From: Symsagittifera roscoffensis | Taxonomy: Eukaryota; Xenacoelomorpha; Acoela; Convolutidae | Direction: 5' to 3' | NCBI RefSeq assembly: GCF_963678635.1 | Contig: NC_087069.1 | Coordinates: 45,801,448 to 45,865,447, forward strand | DNA: 64,000 nucleotides | In this document: piece by piece, positions 34,480 through 44,400 of the stretch | How positions within the stretch are numbered: the stretch's first letter is position 1 | Layout of the letters: each line of letters opens with the position of its first letter | Program-made: the position numbers and the translations under genes | The notes under the pieces: generated by a model | The model's database searches: none | What the model saw: only the letters and a program-made list of their open reading frames with translations | What the model was told of the DNA's origin: nothing

Positions 34480-35543
34480 AATGTATTGATTGTAAAAGCG
34501 ATTTAAGACTCGAAAGATAACATCCCAAAAAAAGGAACTAAATATTTCCAGCACAAGTTACGTTTTAACAATTTTATTTTAAATTTTTCTAAATTTTGTC
34601 AATTTTTGTTTCGGTTGGGACCTCTCAAGCCCGGGTGAGATACTTCAACTAATTTTTCTTCATTATAACAGGCTGTTAATAACAGCGGTACTCGTGCTTG
34701 TGGGTCTATTTCCAGCTACAATGAACCTAATTGCATGCCTCTTTTAATCTGACAGAATTATGGACACTGATTTCAACCGTTTCCCCTTGTCCGTTCGTTA
34801 CAGTCAAAAACTTTTTGTCACTCATTGTTTTCATGTGACATTTCGCGAGCACTTATGAAGTTCAATCGTATGTTCTCATTGTAAATCAAGGATGTTTTCA
34901 ATGGGTAATATTTTTAGATATAACTTTTGATTCGGGATCAAAATTTGATGCATCGAAAGCCAATAAAACGTGGCGACTGTCATTAAAGACGGCACTATTT
35001 AGAGACTATATGCTTAAGTCCGATTTTGAAAACCAAAATCGTCTTCCAGAGAAAGCCAGTTATTCAGTATCCTTTGTTTTTCGACAATTTGTTGACATCT
35101 CCAAGGTTTTCCAACAACCATTGTTGTTGTCCTGAGCTCAAATTTGAAAAGATATTTCACCTGTGATCATTTTTCGTAAAGTTACGGGGGTTTAAAGATT
35201 GCCATCGGGACAATTAACGCGCGGTATATTTCGCGCTATTAACGCGTAAGCGGAGAGTTAATCCGTCTTAGAAATCGTTCCAAATTGGTTGAAAGAAGCT
35301 TATTCGCCACAATTAATTTGTTACCAGCAGCGAAATCTATCCTTTTGTACTTTATATGGCGTGTGGGGGATGATTTTCATTTAAATTTAATCCTGAATCA
35401 GTGGGAAAGAAAACGTCAAAACAAGTTAAGGCGATGGTAGTAGTAAGGCGTCAATAGGAATTGAATGAATGGTGAATGAGAAACATGCAGCAAACTGAGG
35501 TCAGAAAAATTTTATAAGAGGACGTCAATAGCTCCTTCCTTGT
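34480..35543. other. Unrecognised flank, copy 2
   Basis: Duplicate of 22876-23939; nothing further seen. Confidence 0.4.
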
Positions 35544-36107
35544 TTGTTAAAAGACTTTTTCCGGGTGTTCCAGCTTGCTACTCCACCAAAGGGAATCAAC
35601 AAGTTTTGGAAGAAATGGAGCGGGGCGTTCATGATAACTGAGGTGTATGAAGAGGGAATATGTTATAGGCCTAGTACAGGATGATACGTTTAGATAACAT
35701 CACTATAGCCGCACACTTACACAATATCAGGCCCAACCAGCAATCCATCATCGGAAAGTTTTTGCATTCCAGAAGACATGGGTAGAGTTTTTGTCTGATG
35801 ATACTTTTCGCATGCGAAGTCAACAAAAGAAGCAGACTGGATAAGAATGATGGAAATGAAATATTTGACGAGACTTAAGCAAAGCTGATGCTTAATCGTT
35901 TAAGTTGTACGCTATGTCTAATGAGTTGATCGAAGAGTATGACAACACGCTATCGTATGCAGGGGTGGGCTGGAGTCACCCAGAAGAGGATGAAGGACCA
36001 ACGAATACTGAAACTGATCTAGTTTTCGGGATGCAGAGCAGACAAAGCAACAGGGTAGGGCCTGTCAAGCAATATTATAATTATGGAGCACCACATGAAC
36101 GATAACT
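35544..36107 (+). pseudogene. Second-family gypsy integrase tail relic, copy 2
   Basis: Duplicate of 23940-24503 (KFWKKWSGAFMITEV; tail frame 35905-36105). Confidence 0.5.
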
Positions 36108-36386
36108 CACAAACTAAAGAGTAGTGGAATTACTCATTTAGGTGAATACTGATCATGATTTAAAGCTCGAGAGCATGCAGAACTTCAGGAATTAAACCAA
36201 CCACTCGCCCTGGGATAACCAAGACGGAGCCTTGTTCATACCGGCGTCAAACCTCAACTCATGAGCGGACTAGCGAATGACAGAGACGTCGATGGATATT
36301 TTTATCCGCTTAGTGGGGATAGGACTTACTCACACTAAAATTTTTTCAACCAAATATAAAAAGTTGTAAGAGTAAAAAGTGAATTA

Positions 36387-36761
36387 GTGACACAAAAAAA
36401 GGCCGTAAAAGCGGTCATGAGGAGCATTATTTTAAACTACTTGCTTAAATTTTGGGCACTGAGGAACTCTCATACATCGATTAAAAAACAAAGAGACTCA
36501 TGCACCATGGTAACGGAGAAGCATTACGTAGATCCTGAAATTTGGTCGTGTCACTGGAAGTTTGAGATAGTTTTCGGTAGAAAGATGAGTAAAGACTCTC
36601 TCATTTGTATGGTATACAACCCAAATAGAGGTTTTTGCATCCATTTGAACTATAAAGAGAAATACATGCATGCTTTTCTGATACCGACAATGAAGTTCAC
36701 CTGCACAAAAGTTAAACTTTTTAGCTTAGTAAATTTTAGACATCTTGATAATACAGGATGA
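36387..36761 (+). CDS. Hypothetical 124-codon ORF, copy 2
   Basis: Identical duplicate of the frame at 24783-25157; no further evidence of function. Confidence 0.25.
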   Translation: MTQKKAVKAVMRSIILNYLLKFWALRNSHTSIKKQRDSCTMVTEKHYVDPEIWSCHWKFEIVFGRKMSKDSLICMVYNPNRGFCIHLNYKEKYMHAFLIPTMKFTCTKVKLFSLVNFRHLDNTG

Positions 36762-37644
36762 GCATATGATATAAGCACTTGATCATCGACAATTTAGACT
36801 AATAAAATAAAAAGATTTGAGAGTTTTGGATATTAAAGTTTTAGTTATAATTTTAGGTTTTAATTTAATTTTCAAAAAAGATTGGATTAAATATCTTTTT
36901 TTGAATTTTTCAGGGTGATTTGTTTTTAATTTTGTTTTGTGAATTAGAACCATTTGTAGTGTAAACTTTAATTGGCGAATTTGGGTGCCTCAGTAACCAT
37001 AACACTTGATATGTTATAAGATGTTTTAGATGAAGATTTCTAAAGCAAACGTTTAATTAACCTTTTGAAAGTAGAAAACAAGAAAAAGTGAAGCTTCGAT
37101 GAGAATAATAGACTTCTAGTTTTTTAAATCTTGTTTAACCGAAATTGATAACATTTTTTCAATCGAATCGAAATAACAATCAACAAGAAGAGAAGAATAA
37201 TTTATACGAATTAGTGGTTCGCGCCGGAGCTTAGATGAAACCGGCGATAGATGCGACCCATCCTAGCTGATCGATTAAGACGTCAACAGCAATCCATCAA
37301 CAGCGATACCAATCGCAGTGTGATATCGCAATAAACACTGCAATCGGAAAATCATCCTCATTTTTGCATGCGTAATTGGTCTCGCAGTTGACTAATTATC
37401 GGTAAGAGAAAAATTATTCAGCTTCAATTTTGCTAGTCAAAGCTGCCGTGAACGTGCAAAAACCTCGTCCCAAGCCTCTCTGACCTCGCTTTGGGTCACT
37501 CATAGGACTGTGTTGATCCTATCCTGGAAAAACTAACTGGATCCTGCAAATCAGCGCTCAGTTGTCGATTCTCTGAATACTTGGTTGCTAAAGGCGTAGA
37601 GCATTGTGGTCCAAAAAAGTTCGCTCCCCTTGTCACTCAAGCGT
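36762..37644. other. Unrecognised flank, copy 2
   Basis: Duplicate of 25158-26040. No gene or RNA recognised. Confidence 0.4.
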
Positions 37645-37956
37645 ATGTTTGTGGTCGAAAAATAGTGTCCATATCGCAGACCGGACACAAATTCGAGAAT
37701 TTAGCTGACCTTTCCGAGAGCGCCACTCGGGCACATTTTACGCCATTCATCAGATGGCATAGGAAATTCAGCAAAATCGGCTTTGGATCAGCAATGCTTC
37801 TGAAAAATACCTGCCACCCACTTGTTTCCTCACGTTTCTGTACTTCGGTTCGCCTCAGCCAATCATTAGCACTTCGATATCCAATTACGGTCGCGACAGC
37901 ACTTCGAAAAGTCTCGACTCGGGATACTGCAGCAGCGTACTCATGCAGTCTCCAAT
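37645..37956 (-). pseudogene. Coding-like minus-strand segment with CPVC motif
   Basis: An open frame of ~104 codons without an initiating Met reads ...ANDWLRRTEVQKREE... and ends SNLCPVCDMDTIFR.... A C-X2-C followed by DT resembles the Cys-rich tail found after RT in several LINE clades, with the expected His replaced by Arg. The stretch is less AT-rich than its surroundings. A plus-strand frame of 126 codons (37581-37961) covers the same DNA; only one can be real, and I favour the minus strand weakly. Confidence 0.25.
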
Positions 37957-37961
37957 CCTAA

Positions 37962-38477
37962 CGCTCGTTGAACCGATATCTCCAGATCTAGTCCTCCTTT
38001 CATCCTCTTAGTGCGTCTATATGATTCATTACCCAATACAACGGCGTCAGCTGATCATGTGTCAAAAACAGTAACGTGAGAAAAACATCGAAACGCTCGT
38101 TGCTCGTGCTCAGAGCAAGAAACACCACCGAACCACGGTTGAAATTTTCCTTTCCCAACATATTCTCCCATGTTTATGATTCATTTCACGGCGATGCAGA
38201 TTCTTCAAATGAACTTAAGACCCATTTAGTAGACAGAGAGTCTGTGAGCAGCGTTCAGATCAAAGTAGCATCTTACTTCGGCTTGTCACATTGAGTAACA
38301 CACTGAAGGAGACGATTTGGTTCGCAACTTGCTTCTGGAAGGTACTTGAATTCCTACAAGCTGGCCTGGTAAATCCCGAGTCGAGATTTTTAACCTAATT
38401 TGAAGCAAGACTTTATCTAGAAAAGTCACGAGTTTATCTAGAAAAACTGCTCAAATCTTCCCTAGTCGGTCAAGGGA
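37962..38477. other. Unrecognised, less AT-rich DNA
   Basis: No conserved frame or repeat recognised apart from TTATCTAGAAAA occurring twice near 38410-38445. Confidence 0.35.
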
Positions 38478-38575
38478 GGTTATCTTGCAAGATCTTGCAA
38501 GATTCTTGCCAAAGAGGGTTATCTTGCAAAATCTTGCAAGATAGAGGTTATCATGCAAGAATCTTGCAAGATAAG
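38478..38575. repeat. Tandem repeat built on palindrome ATCTTGCAAGAT
   Basis: Three imperfect units begin GGTTATC(T/A)TGCAA at 38478, 38517 and 38546. The perfect 12-bp palindrome ATCTTGCAAGAT occurs four times, at 38482, 38492 (overlapping), 38531 and 38561. No coding frame is apparent. Confidence 0.85.
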
Positions 38576-38664
38576 CATCCCAAAATTTCTGTCGAAAAAC
38601 ACAAAAAAAAATAACAAAAACTAGGTGAAAAATTGGGCAATTTGTGGGAGGTTTTTTCCGGAAA

Positions 38665-38760
38665 GTCTGGAAATATCAAACTTTGGTCGCGCCCGTCTGA
38701 AAATATCCAATTACGATCGCGACAGTCTGGAAATACCAAAACTTGGTCGCGGCGGTCTGA
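38665..38760. repeat. 30-bp tandem repeat, three units
   Basis: Units at 38665, 38695 and 38725, with a partial fourth at 38755, each start GTCTGRAAATA and end in a TCGCG core. Because 30 is divisible by three, both strands stay open. Plus (38633-38845) encodes a 10-residue repeat of the SGNIKLWSRP type; minus (38551-38739) encodes a repeat of the RDQSLIFPDF type. A 23-bp piece of unit 2 recurs at about 37877-37899 with one mismatch. Confidence 0.85.
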
Positions 38761-38961
38761 TCAGAAAAAAATCACAATCTCGACCCGGGTAGCGTCACAT
38801 TGCCTTTTCCAGGCCTTTGATGGTTTTACTCGCTTTTTTTCTTGACAGTGGAGCAAACCCGGCAGTAATTGTACGAAAACAGCTCCAGATCATATTAAGA
38901 CATAGGGGACGACGTAGATTTTGCGGAAGTTTAAGAAAACAGTAAACGGTTAGTGTTAAGA

Positions 38962-39213
38962 TCAGGGGGGGGGGGTCGGACGCTCCCTCCTCAAAATTTT
39001 CCAAAAAGTGCCTCAAAACGCCTTTTTTGGTTTGTTTGTTCAAAATTTTGCCTTCGGCGCGGACTATTCGGCCAAAACTGGGACTAAACCATGCTTAGGG
39101 ACAGCTCGAAAAATCAGTTCGGTCGACCTAAAAAAAGGTCGACAAAATTTTTGAAATTTTTTGGAAAATCAGCCCCCCCCCCACCCTCGAGAAAAACCTA
39201 GATCGGCACCTAG
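38962..39213. mobile_element. Truncated second copy of the hAT-like MITE
   Basis: Reverse complement of the left half of 62-513. Shared blocks include AAAATTTTCCAAAAAGTGCCT, ACGCCTTTTTTGG, GGTCGACCTAAAAAAAGG and the poly-C run before CCTCGAG. The right end CCTAGATCGGCACC resembles the TIR complement CCTAGATCCGCCCC. The opposite TIR is missing and no clear target duplication is seen. Confidence 0.6.
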
Positions 39214-39779
39214 ATCGGAGGAGTCTGATTATAAATATTATCCTTCCCCCAGCTAGTTCTTCTCATTAGAGCAAATAAGGCTGTGAACATATTCCCTTAG
39301 TTACTAATTTCACAATCAAACCGCTGCCATAAAAAATGTAGAAGAAATCTATCCCCCGCCGCCATCCTTGGGTTGACGAATCGCAAGAGGTGAACAGGAT
39401 CGCGATGTGGGCAATGAAGAGCAATCTTGTAGATAAAATCCAGATACGAGAGGAAGGCATTCAAATGTATAAAAAATATTCGGATCATGGAAATTGATGT
39501 AGTTGATTTGAAGGTTTCCCGAGTGATCTTGAGGAGCGCTGGTGTGGCTTCATGCCAATTAAGGCCAAAATGAAGGCAGGCTTTAGACATAGTCAGCAAT
39601 CAGTTATGGGAGTTTTAAGAGATCCTTACTTGGAATATCAAAGAACTGAGAAGGATACAGTCCATGAATGGTTCATGGAAACGAAACCATCAAGGAATAC
39701 AACACGAACCTTTCAAATTGAGCGGAAAAGACACTCGTAATAGAAACGTGTTCTAGAGAGACTAGCTACCGGCAATTCC
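39214..39779. other. Unrecognised stretch
   Basis: Open frames on both strands (for example 39297-39599 minus, 39552-39740 plus) do not resemble a known family. The 5' part of the following Penelope-like element may lie here but is not recognisable. Confidence 0.3.
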
Positions 39780-40560
39780 ATGGAGTGTCTTCTTCTTATG
39801 AGCAACGTGCAGCTGACCAAAGGTTAAATTTTCGATATATTGATGATAAATTAACTACCGGCAGTGTTTTGGGGCGTATCAGTGTTATTGATGAAGCCAA
39901 CGCATAACATCCCAATCTTAAATTCACTGTGAAACTGAACTAGATGGTTGGATTGCTTTTCTCGATATCAGAAAATGATATCACAAACCGACTGATATGG
40001 TTATTTGTCTGAAATATTTATCATAATACCGTCCTCGCCGATACAAGTTGTCGTTTATTGCCAGGATATTATATCTTAATTATCGTTCTTGCTCTGGTTG
40101 GTTTCTCTTTCACGATGGAGCGAAAAAAAATCTTGGATAAAACCACTACTCTAATTGTGTTTATAAGCCTATTGTTAGACCGACTTTGGAGAAAATAGTT
40201 AAACTAGATGTTACTAGAATTAGTAGCCGTCAGAACACCAAACATAAATCTAACCACCAGAAAGTTACGCATTTTTTAAACACACTGAAAGGACGTCTCC
40301 CTGTGTTTTCTCGAAGTAAATTGGTTTACAAAGTTATTTGTTCAAGCTGTTGAAACTGTCAGACATTTATCCACTATACTCCAAGAGCACTCACGCTAAA
40401 GAACTCCGCTTTTTTCACATTTTACATCTGCGGTGCGGCCACCATATCTATTAGATCGTCAGCAGAAATGAAAGACTCTGCAAGAGGCCAGCTTTCCTTC
40501 CTCACATTAGAGGCATTGGTTATCGCATAAACTCGTCCTACAATCAACACCAGAGATGAT
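39780..40560 (+). pseudogene. Penelope-like element relic: RT end and GIY-YIG-like part
   Basis: Plus-strand frames read FRYIDDKL (RT active-site YxDD box), HPNLKFTVKL, DGWIAFLDI and YHKPTD in the order and spacing of Penelope-like RTs. About 350 bp on, LPVFSRSKLVYKVICSSC and then RHLSTILQEH match the start and middle of the GIY-YIG endonuclease domain carried by these elements. Stops and frameshifts are frequent. The 5' end of the RT and any terminal repeats are not visible. Confidence 0.6.
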
Positions 40561-40800
40561 TATCGCTAGAAAGAATTGATCATATCATTGGTGGTATTGT
40601 TTCAACCTTGTTGACACAATCAAAAATTTTTTTGTTTTGCTCAGACTTTTTAGTGCTTGCTGTGTTTTATAATGTCTTTGTTTTCAGTGATAGCAATGAC
40701 TTATGATGATAGGTCAATGTTTCAAAAGGTCAATAATTCTCAGTGATTAGTTGCTTTTTTTCACGTCTCGTTTTCTCAAATTGTTTTGCGTTTGAAAAAC

Positions 40801-41470
40801 ATGGCAGATTTAGACCTTTTGAAATAGCTGTCTCAATTTAATTTTGGAAATCCTGATCAAATTAAAGATATAATGTCTGCCCTTATCAATCGCATTTAAC
40901 AACATGATAATACTATTAGTTATTTAAAATCATTAAACGACCATTTGCTCTCTGAAAACTCCCCAATTAAAGTCAGGGCACTAAAACTTGAGCGATATTC
41001 CTCGAAATTATGTTTAATTTTTCTTGGATTAAGAACCAACAGAGACCCGTTAGCTGCTGTTTTGCTGTTTTGGGTATTACACGAAATGTGTTGAGAGTGA
41101 GTATCAACCAGGAAGATTTAGTGGCCTTGCCACTACCTTCTTAGCGGAAATCAGGTAAAACCAATCATAATTAAATTCCTGTATCACCATCAAAAGGAAT
41201 TGGTTTGACGAAATAGGAATGAGCTCATGAAGCCTGAGAAAACACAGCGTGTGTACATAGTGGAGCGGCTTGCTGAGTGATATCGTGATGTTGTAAACTA
41301 CGCAAAGGACCAACAACTGCTGGTTACCAACAAACAATTGTCAACCATCTGTGAAAAATGGTGAGAGCTGGGTTCGAGTTAATTTTTAAAATGATGTGAT
41401 TAAAAATGATGTGAAACTGGAAACTTTGCAGAATATCTCGGATGAGAAAACTGAGGTGAAAAATTCAAAT
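40801..41470 (+). pseudogene. LINE ORF1 (broken)
   Basis: Starts MADLDLLK at 40801, then a stop. FGNPDQIKDIMSALI and ISYLKSLNDHLLSE look like a coiled-coil region, followed by KLERYSSKLCLIFLGL, the usual start of the LINE ORF1 RNA-recognition domain. Later pieces (KPIIIKFLYHHQKEL, YIVERLAE, STICEKW) fit its C-terminal part. In-frame stops and shifts occur throughout. ORF1 proteins bind LINE RNA. Copy 2 lacks all but the last ~100 bp. Confidence 0.5.
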
Positions 41471-41498
41471 TAAAACAAAACTCTTTGTTTCATTTTTT

Positions 41499-44248
41499 AT
41501 GGTAGATTTTTTGGGGAGGGAAAAAGGTGGAATACTCGAGAAAGATTATTTCTTCTTTCTCAATATACAATCATTTAGATGTCATCATGATCTATTGAAA
41601 ATGGAGTTAGACAGACTAAAAAACTCTCCAGCATTGATAGCTTTATGTGAAACATGGCTAACTGATAAGGATCCAATAGGACTTTACAGCATTGATCGCT
41701 ATCAAACAATCATAACTAAAACATGTTTGGTAAAAAGGGAGGGGTATTGCTTGCTTTGTTAAAAAATGATTTAACGGCTTCTTCAAAAAGCTTTGATAGG
41801 AAATTGAAAAAGTAATATAACTGTTGAAAATGACCATTCGAAAAAGCAATTTTGCGTATTATACAAAGCACCATCAATGAATCAGGATATTTTTTGTTGA
41901 AATTGGTTTCCTTACTTCACGATGTATCTCAGATCAAAGAAGAAAAATTATTTTGTGGTGAACTTAAAATTGACATCTTGTTAAATTCGTCTTTTTTAAT
42001 TGACTATAAAAATTTACTCCTATCATTCGGTTTGAAGTTGTTAAACAAAGAACCCACTAGAGAAACTACCCATCGGTCATCATGTATCGATCATGTTTTT
42101 GCAATATGCATCACGAGGTATCAACACTGAAATGTACTATCAGTGATCACTACACCCTGCTGGTTAACACTGATCTAGAAAGGAATTTTGAAATTATTAC
42201 TTTTAGCAGATTTTGAGTTTTCAAATGTTTATTGGAGGAGACTACGGCATGTAAATTGCTTTTTCTAATCAACCATCGCTCATCAAAAGCATTTAACCTG
42301 GATACTTTTTCTCTAGAAATAATTGCTAGAATATTGCTAGATACTTGTAGCATTTATTGTCCTAAAAAAACTGTCACACGTTACAAAAAATTGCATTTTT
42401 GGGTAACTCTCGATTCGAAAAAACAATTTAGGAAACGAGATAAACTTCATTTGCTTCTAATTAACAATCCAACCGAAGAGAAAAAAACTAACTAAAAAAC
42501 TCAGTGTAAATTTTTCAATCGGTTGATGCGTAATACGAAGAGAAACTACTATGATAGAAAAATCAATTCACAAAGCAATGCAAAACATCTTTTCAGCGCT
42601 TTTAAAATATTTTCCGGAAAAACTTCTTCGGTTGGTATTAAAATTGATGTTGATGGTTTCAACAACTTTTTTGTGCAAGGCGATCAAAGCCTTGCAACCG
42701 ATCTATTGTGAAATTTTACTAATGCAGACATAGAAGCAAAAGAAAAATCTTTTTTCTTTTGTCCAACTGACATTAATATAGAAAAATTGAAAAACAAAAC
42801 ATCCGACGGTCATGGTGGCATCAAAAGTAAGATGGTCAAGTTTTCTGCACCAATAATATTGCCGTTCTTAACTTTCTGCTTTGATCAATGATTTAATGCT
42901 GGCCTTTTTCCAGACATTTGTAAAATTGTAAAGCACCACCATTTTATAAAACGGGAAAACAGACAGAGCCAAACAGTTTTCGACCAATAAGTTTGCTAAG
43001 TACTTTCAGGAAAATTTTTGAAAAAATAATGCACATTCGCATGATTAAGTTTATATCAAAATACACGCTTGAATCGCCTGAACAGTTTAGATTCCGGCGC
43101 AGATATTCTTGTGTGCATGCAATAAATTCTGCAATCGAAATAATGCGTCACAGTATAGATGATAAAAAATCTGGATTAGCGAATTTTGTAGATTTTAAAA
43201 AAGCTTTTGACACAATTGATCACTCCTTTTTTCTAACCAAGTTAGATTTCTGAGAGTTTCGCGCTATAGCAAACACTTTTCTGCAGTCTTATTTAAACAA
43301 TCGTAAACAGTATGTATCTTTTTGTGGAGTAAACTCTCAACCAAAGAATGTTACGTTCGTAGTTCCCCGTGGATCTGTCTTAGGTCCACGCTGTTTTTAC
43401 TCTATATTAACGACATGCCTAAAAAAGTAACGAAAAACTCAATTTGTCTGTTTTCTGATGACACAATGGTTTTTACCATGTGCAAAAACAATTCGGTTAA
43501 AAAAAATTTAATCAGGACCTTAAATTGATAAAAAAAAATTGGTGCCCAAAAAATAGACTAACAATCATTATTGATAAAACCTAAGTATCCAAATTCGGGA
43601 ATCAGAAACTTAATGTTTTGAACTCCTTCGAGTACCTTGGGGTTGTGGTAGATAATAAGCTCTGTTTTAAGCAACACATAGATCATGTTTGTAAAAAGTT
43701 AGCTAAATTTAATGGAATTTTTTCAAGGCAAGAAATGTTTTTTCTAGAACATTTCTTCTTAGATTTTATAAATTTTATGCAAAACCTTTAAAATCATACG
43801 GCATCTTAGTTTATGGATGTGCGTCCAAGACAAGTTTAAACAAAATTCTTTTAAAGCAAAAGCGAATTTTTAGAACTATTTTCTTTAGGCGCATATTTGA
43901 TCATATTACGGAAACGTTTTCAGAATATAATGTTGATACCGTTTTTGAGTTGTTTCTAGATACTGTTTTTAAAGAAGTTAATTAACTGATTTTAATCAAC
44001 TAAATAACTGTAGGCAAACACGTGTCCGTAGCTTGAGAATGCTACGTTCAAAATTTGTTAGATCTAACTGCTTATTACAATCGGTTAGCGTTAAAGTGCC
44101 CAAGTTTTACAGTTTTTTTTCGGCTAACAATCGTCTGTCAGAGATTTTGAAAGATATGTCAAAGTCTCAATTGAACTCTTTTGTACAAAACACTAAACGT
44201 AATTTTGTCTCAGATAATTTTGAACTCCTTCACCTATTTGACAAGTGA
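41499..44248 (+). pseudogene. LINE ORF2: endonuclease and RT (broken)
   Basis: The endonuclease starts LNIQSFRCHHDLL with PALIALCETWLTD (41560-41680) and reaches RSSCIDHVFAI (~42110). RT motifs: LLSTFRKIFEKI (43000), PEQFRFRR.YSCVHAI, then VDFKKAFDTIDHS with a catalytic Asp (~43190), PRGSVLGP (~43365), FSDDT with the catalytic pair (~43455) and NSFEYLGVVVD (~43625). The thumb and C-terminal part run to 44248. Stops at about 43250 and 43530 and several shifts kill it. The same stops occur in copy 2. Confidence 0.7.
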
Positions 44249-44400
44249 TTTAATTCCTGCCTTTTCTTTCTCCTCAACTTATTCTGTAAAAGTCTACTTT
44301 ATGGGACGTCTCCTCGAGGAGCTTTAGGGCCCGTGAGTCGATCCCTGTTAGTATCTTATGACTGCTTAAATGTGCTCGCTAAATAATTCAAATTTCATTC

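Larger units (their letters stand above)
26083..37680. repeat. 11.6 kb tandem duplication, unit 2
   Basis: Head-to-tail copy of 14479-26076. Its right end joins unique DNA at 37681 and its left end is the novel junction. All element A lesions inside the unit are shared, so the element was dead before it was copied. Confidence 0.95.
40801..44400 (+). mobile_element. LINE copy 1 (CR1/Jockey-like), dead
   Basis: Two-ORF non-LTR retrotransposon with ORF1, apurinic endonuclease and RT in order. The RT palm motifs, the PRGSVLGP box and the endonuclease ETWL motif fit the CR1/Jockey group; the exact clade is not determined. The 3' end near 44400 follows a CTCCTCGAGGAG palindrome (44310-44321) and a GCTAAATAATTCAAATTTCATTC tail. 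The DNA between 40561 and 40800 has no recognised frame and may be the 5' UTR. Confidence 0.7.

Noticed and set aside
38478-38760. CRISPR-like array
   Set aside because: Repeats are contiguous with no unique spacers, and the DNA is eukaryotic.
41360-41380. GGGTTCGAGT as a tRNA or SINE B box
   Set aside because: It lies in LINE ORF1; no A box, acceptor stem or anticodon arm around it.
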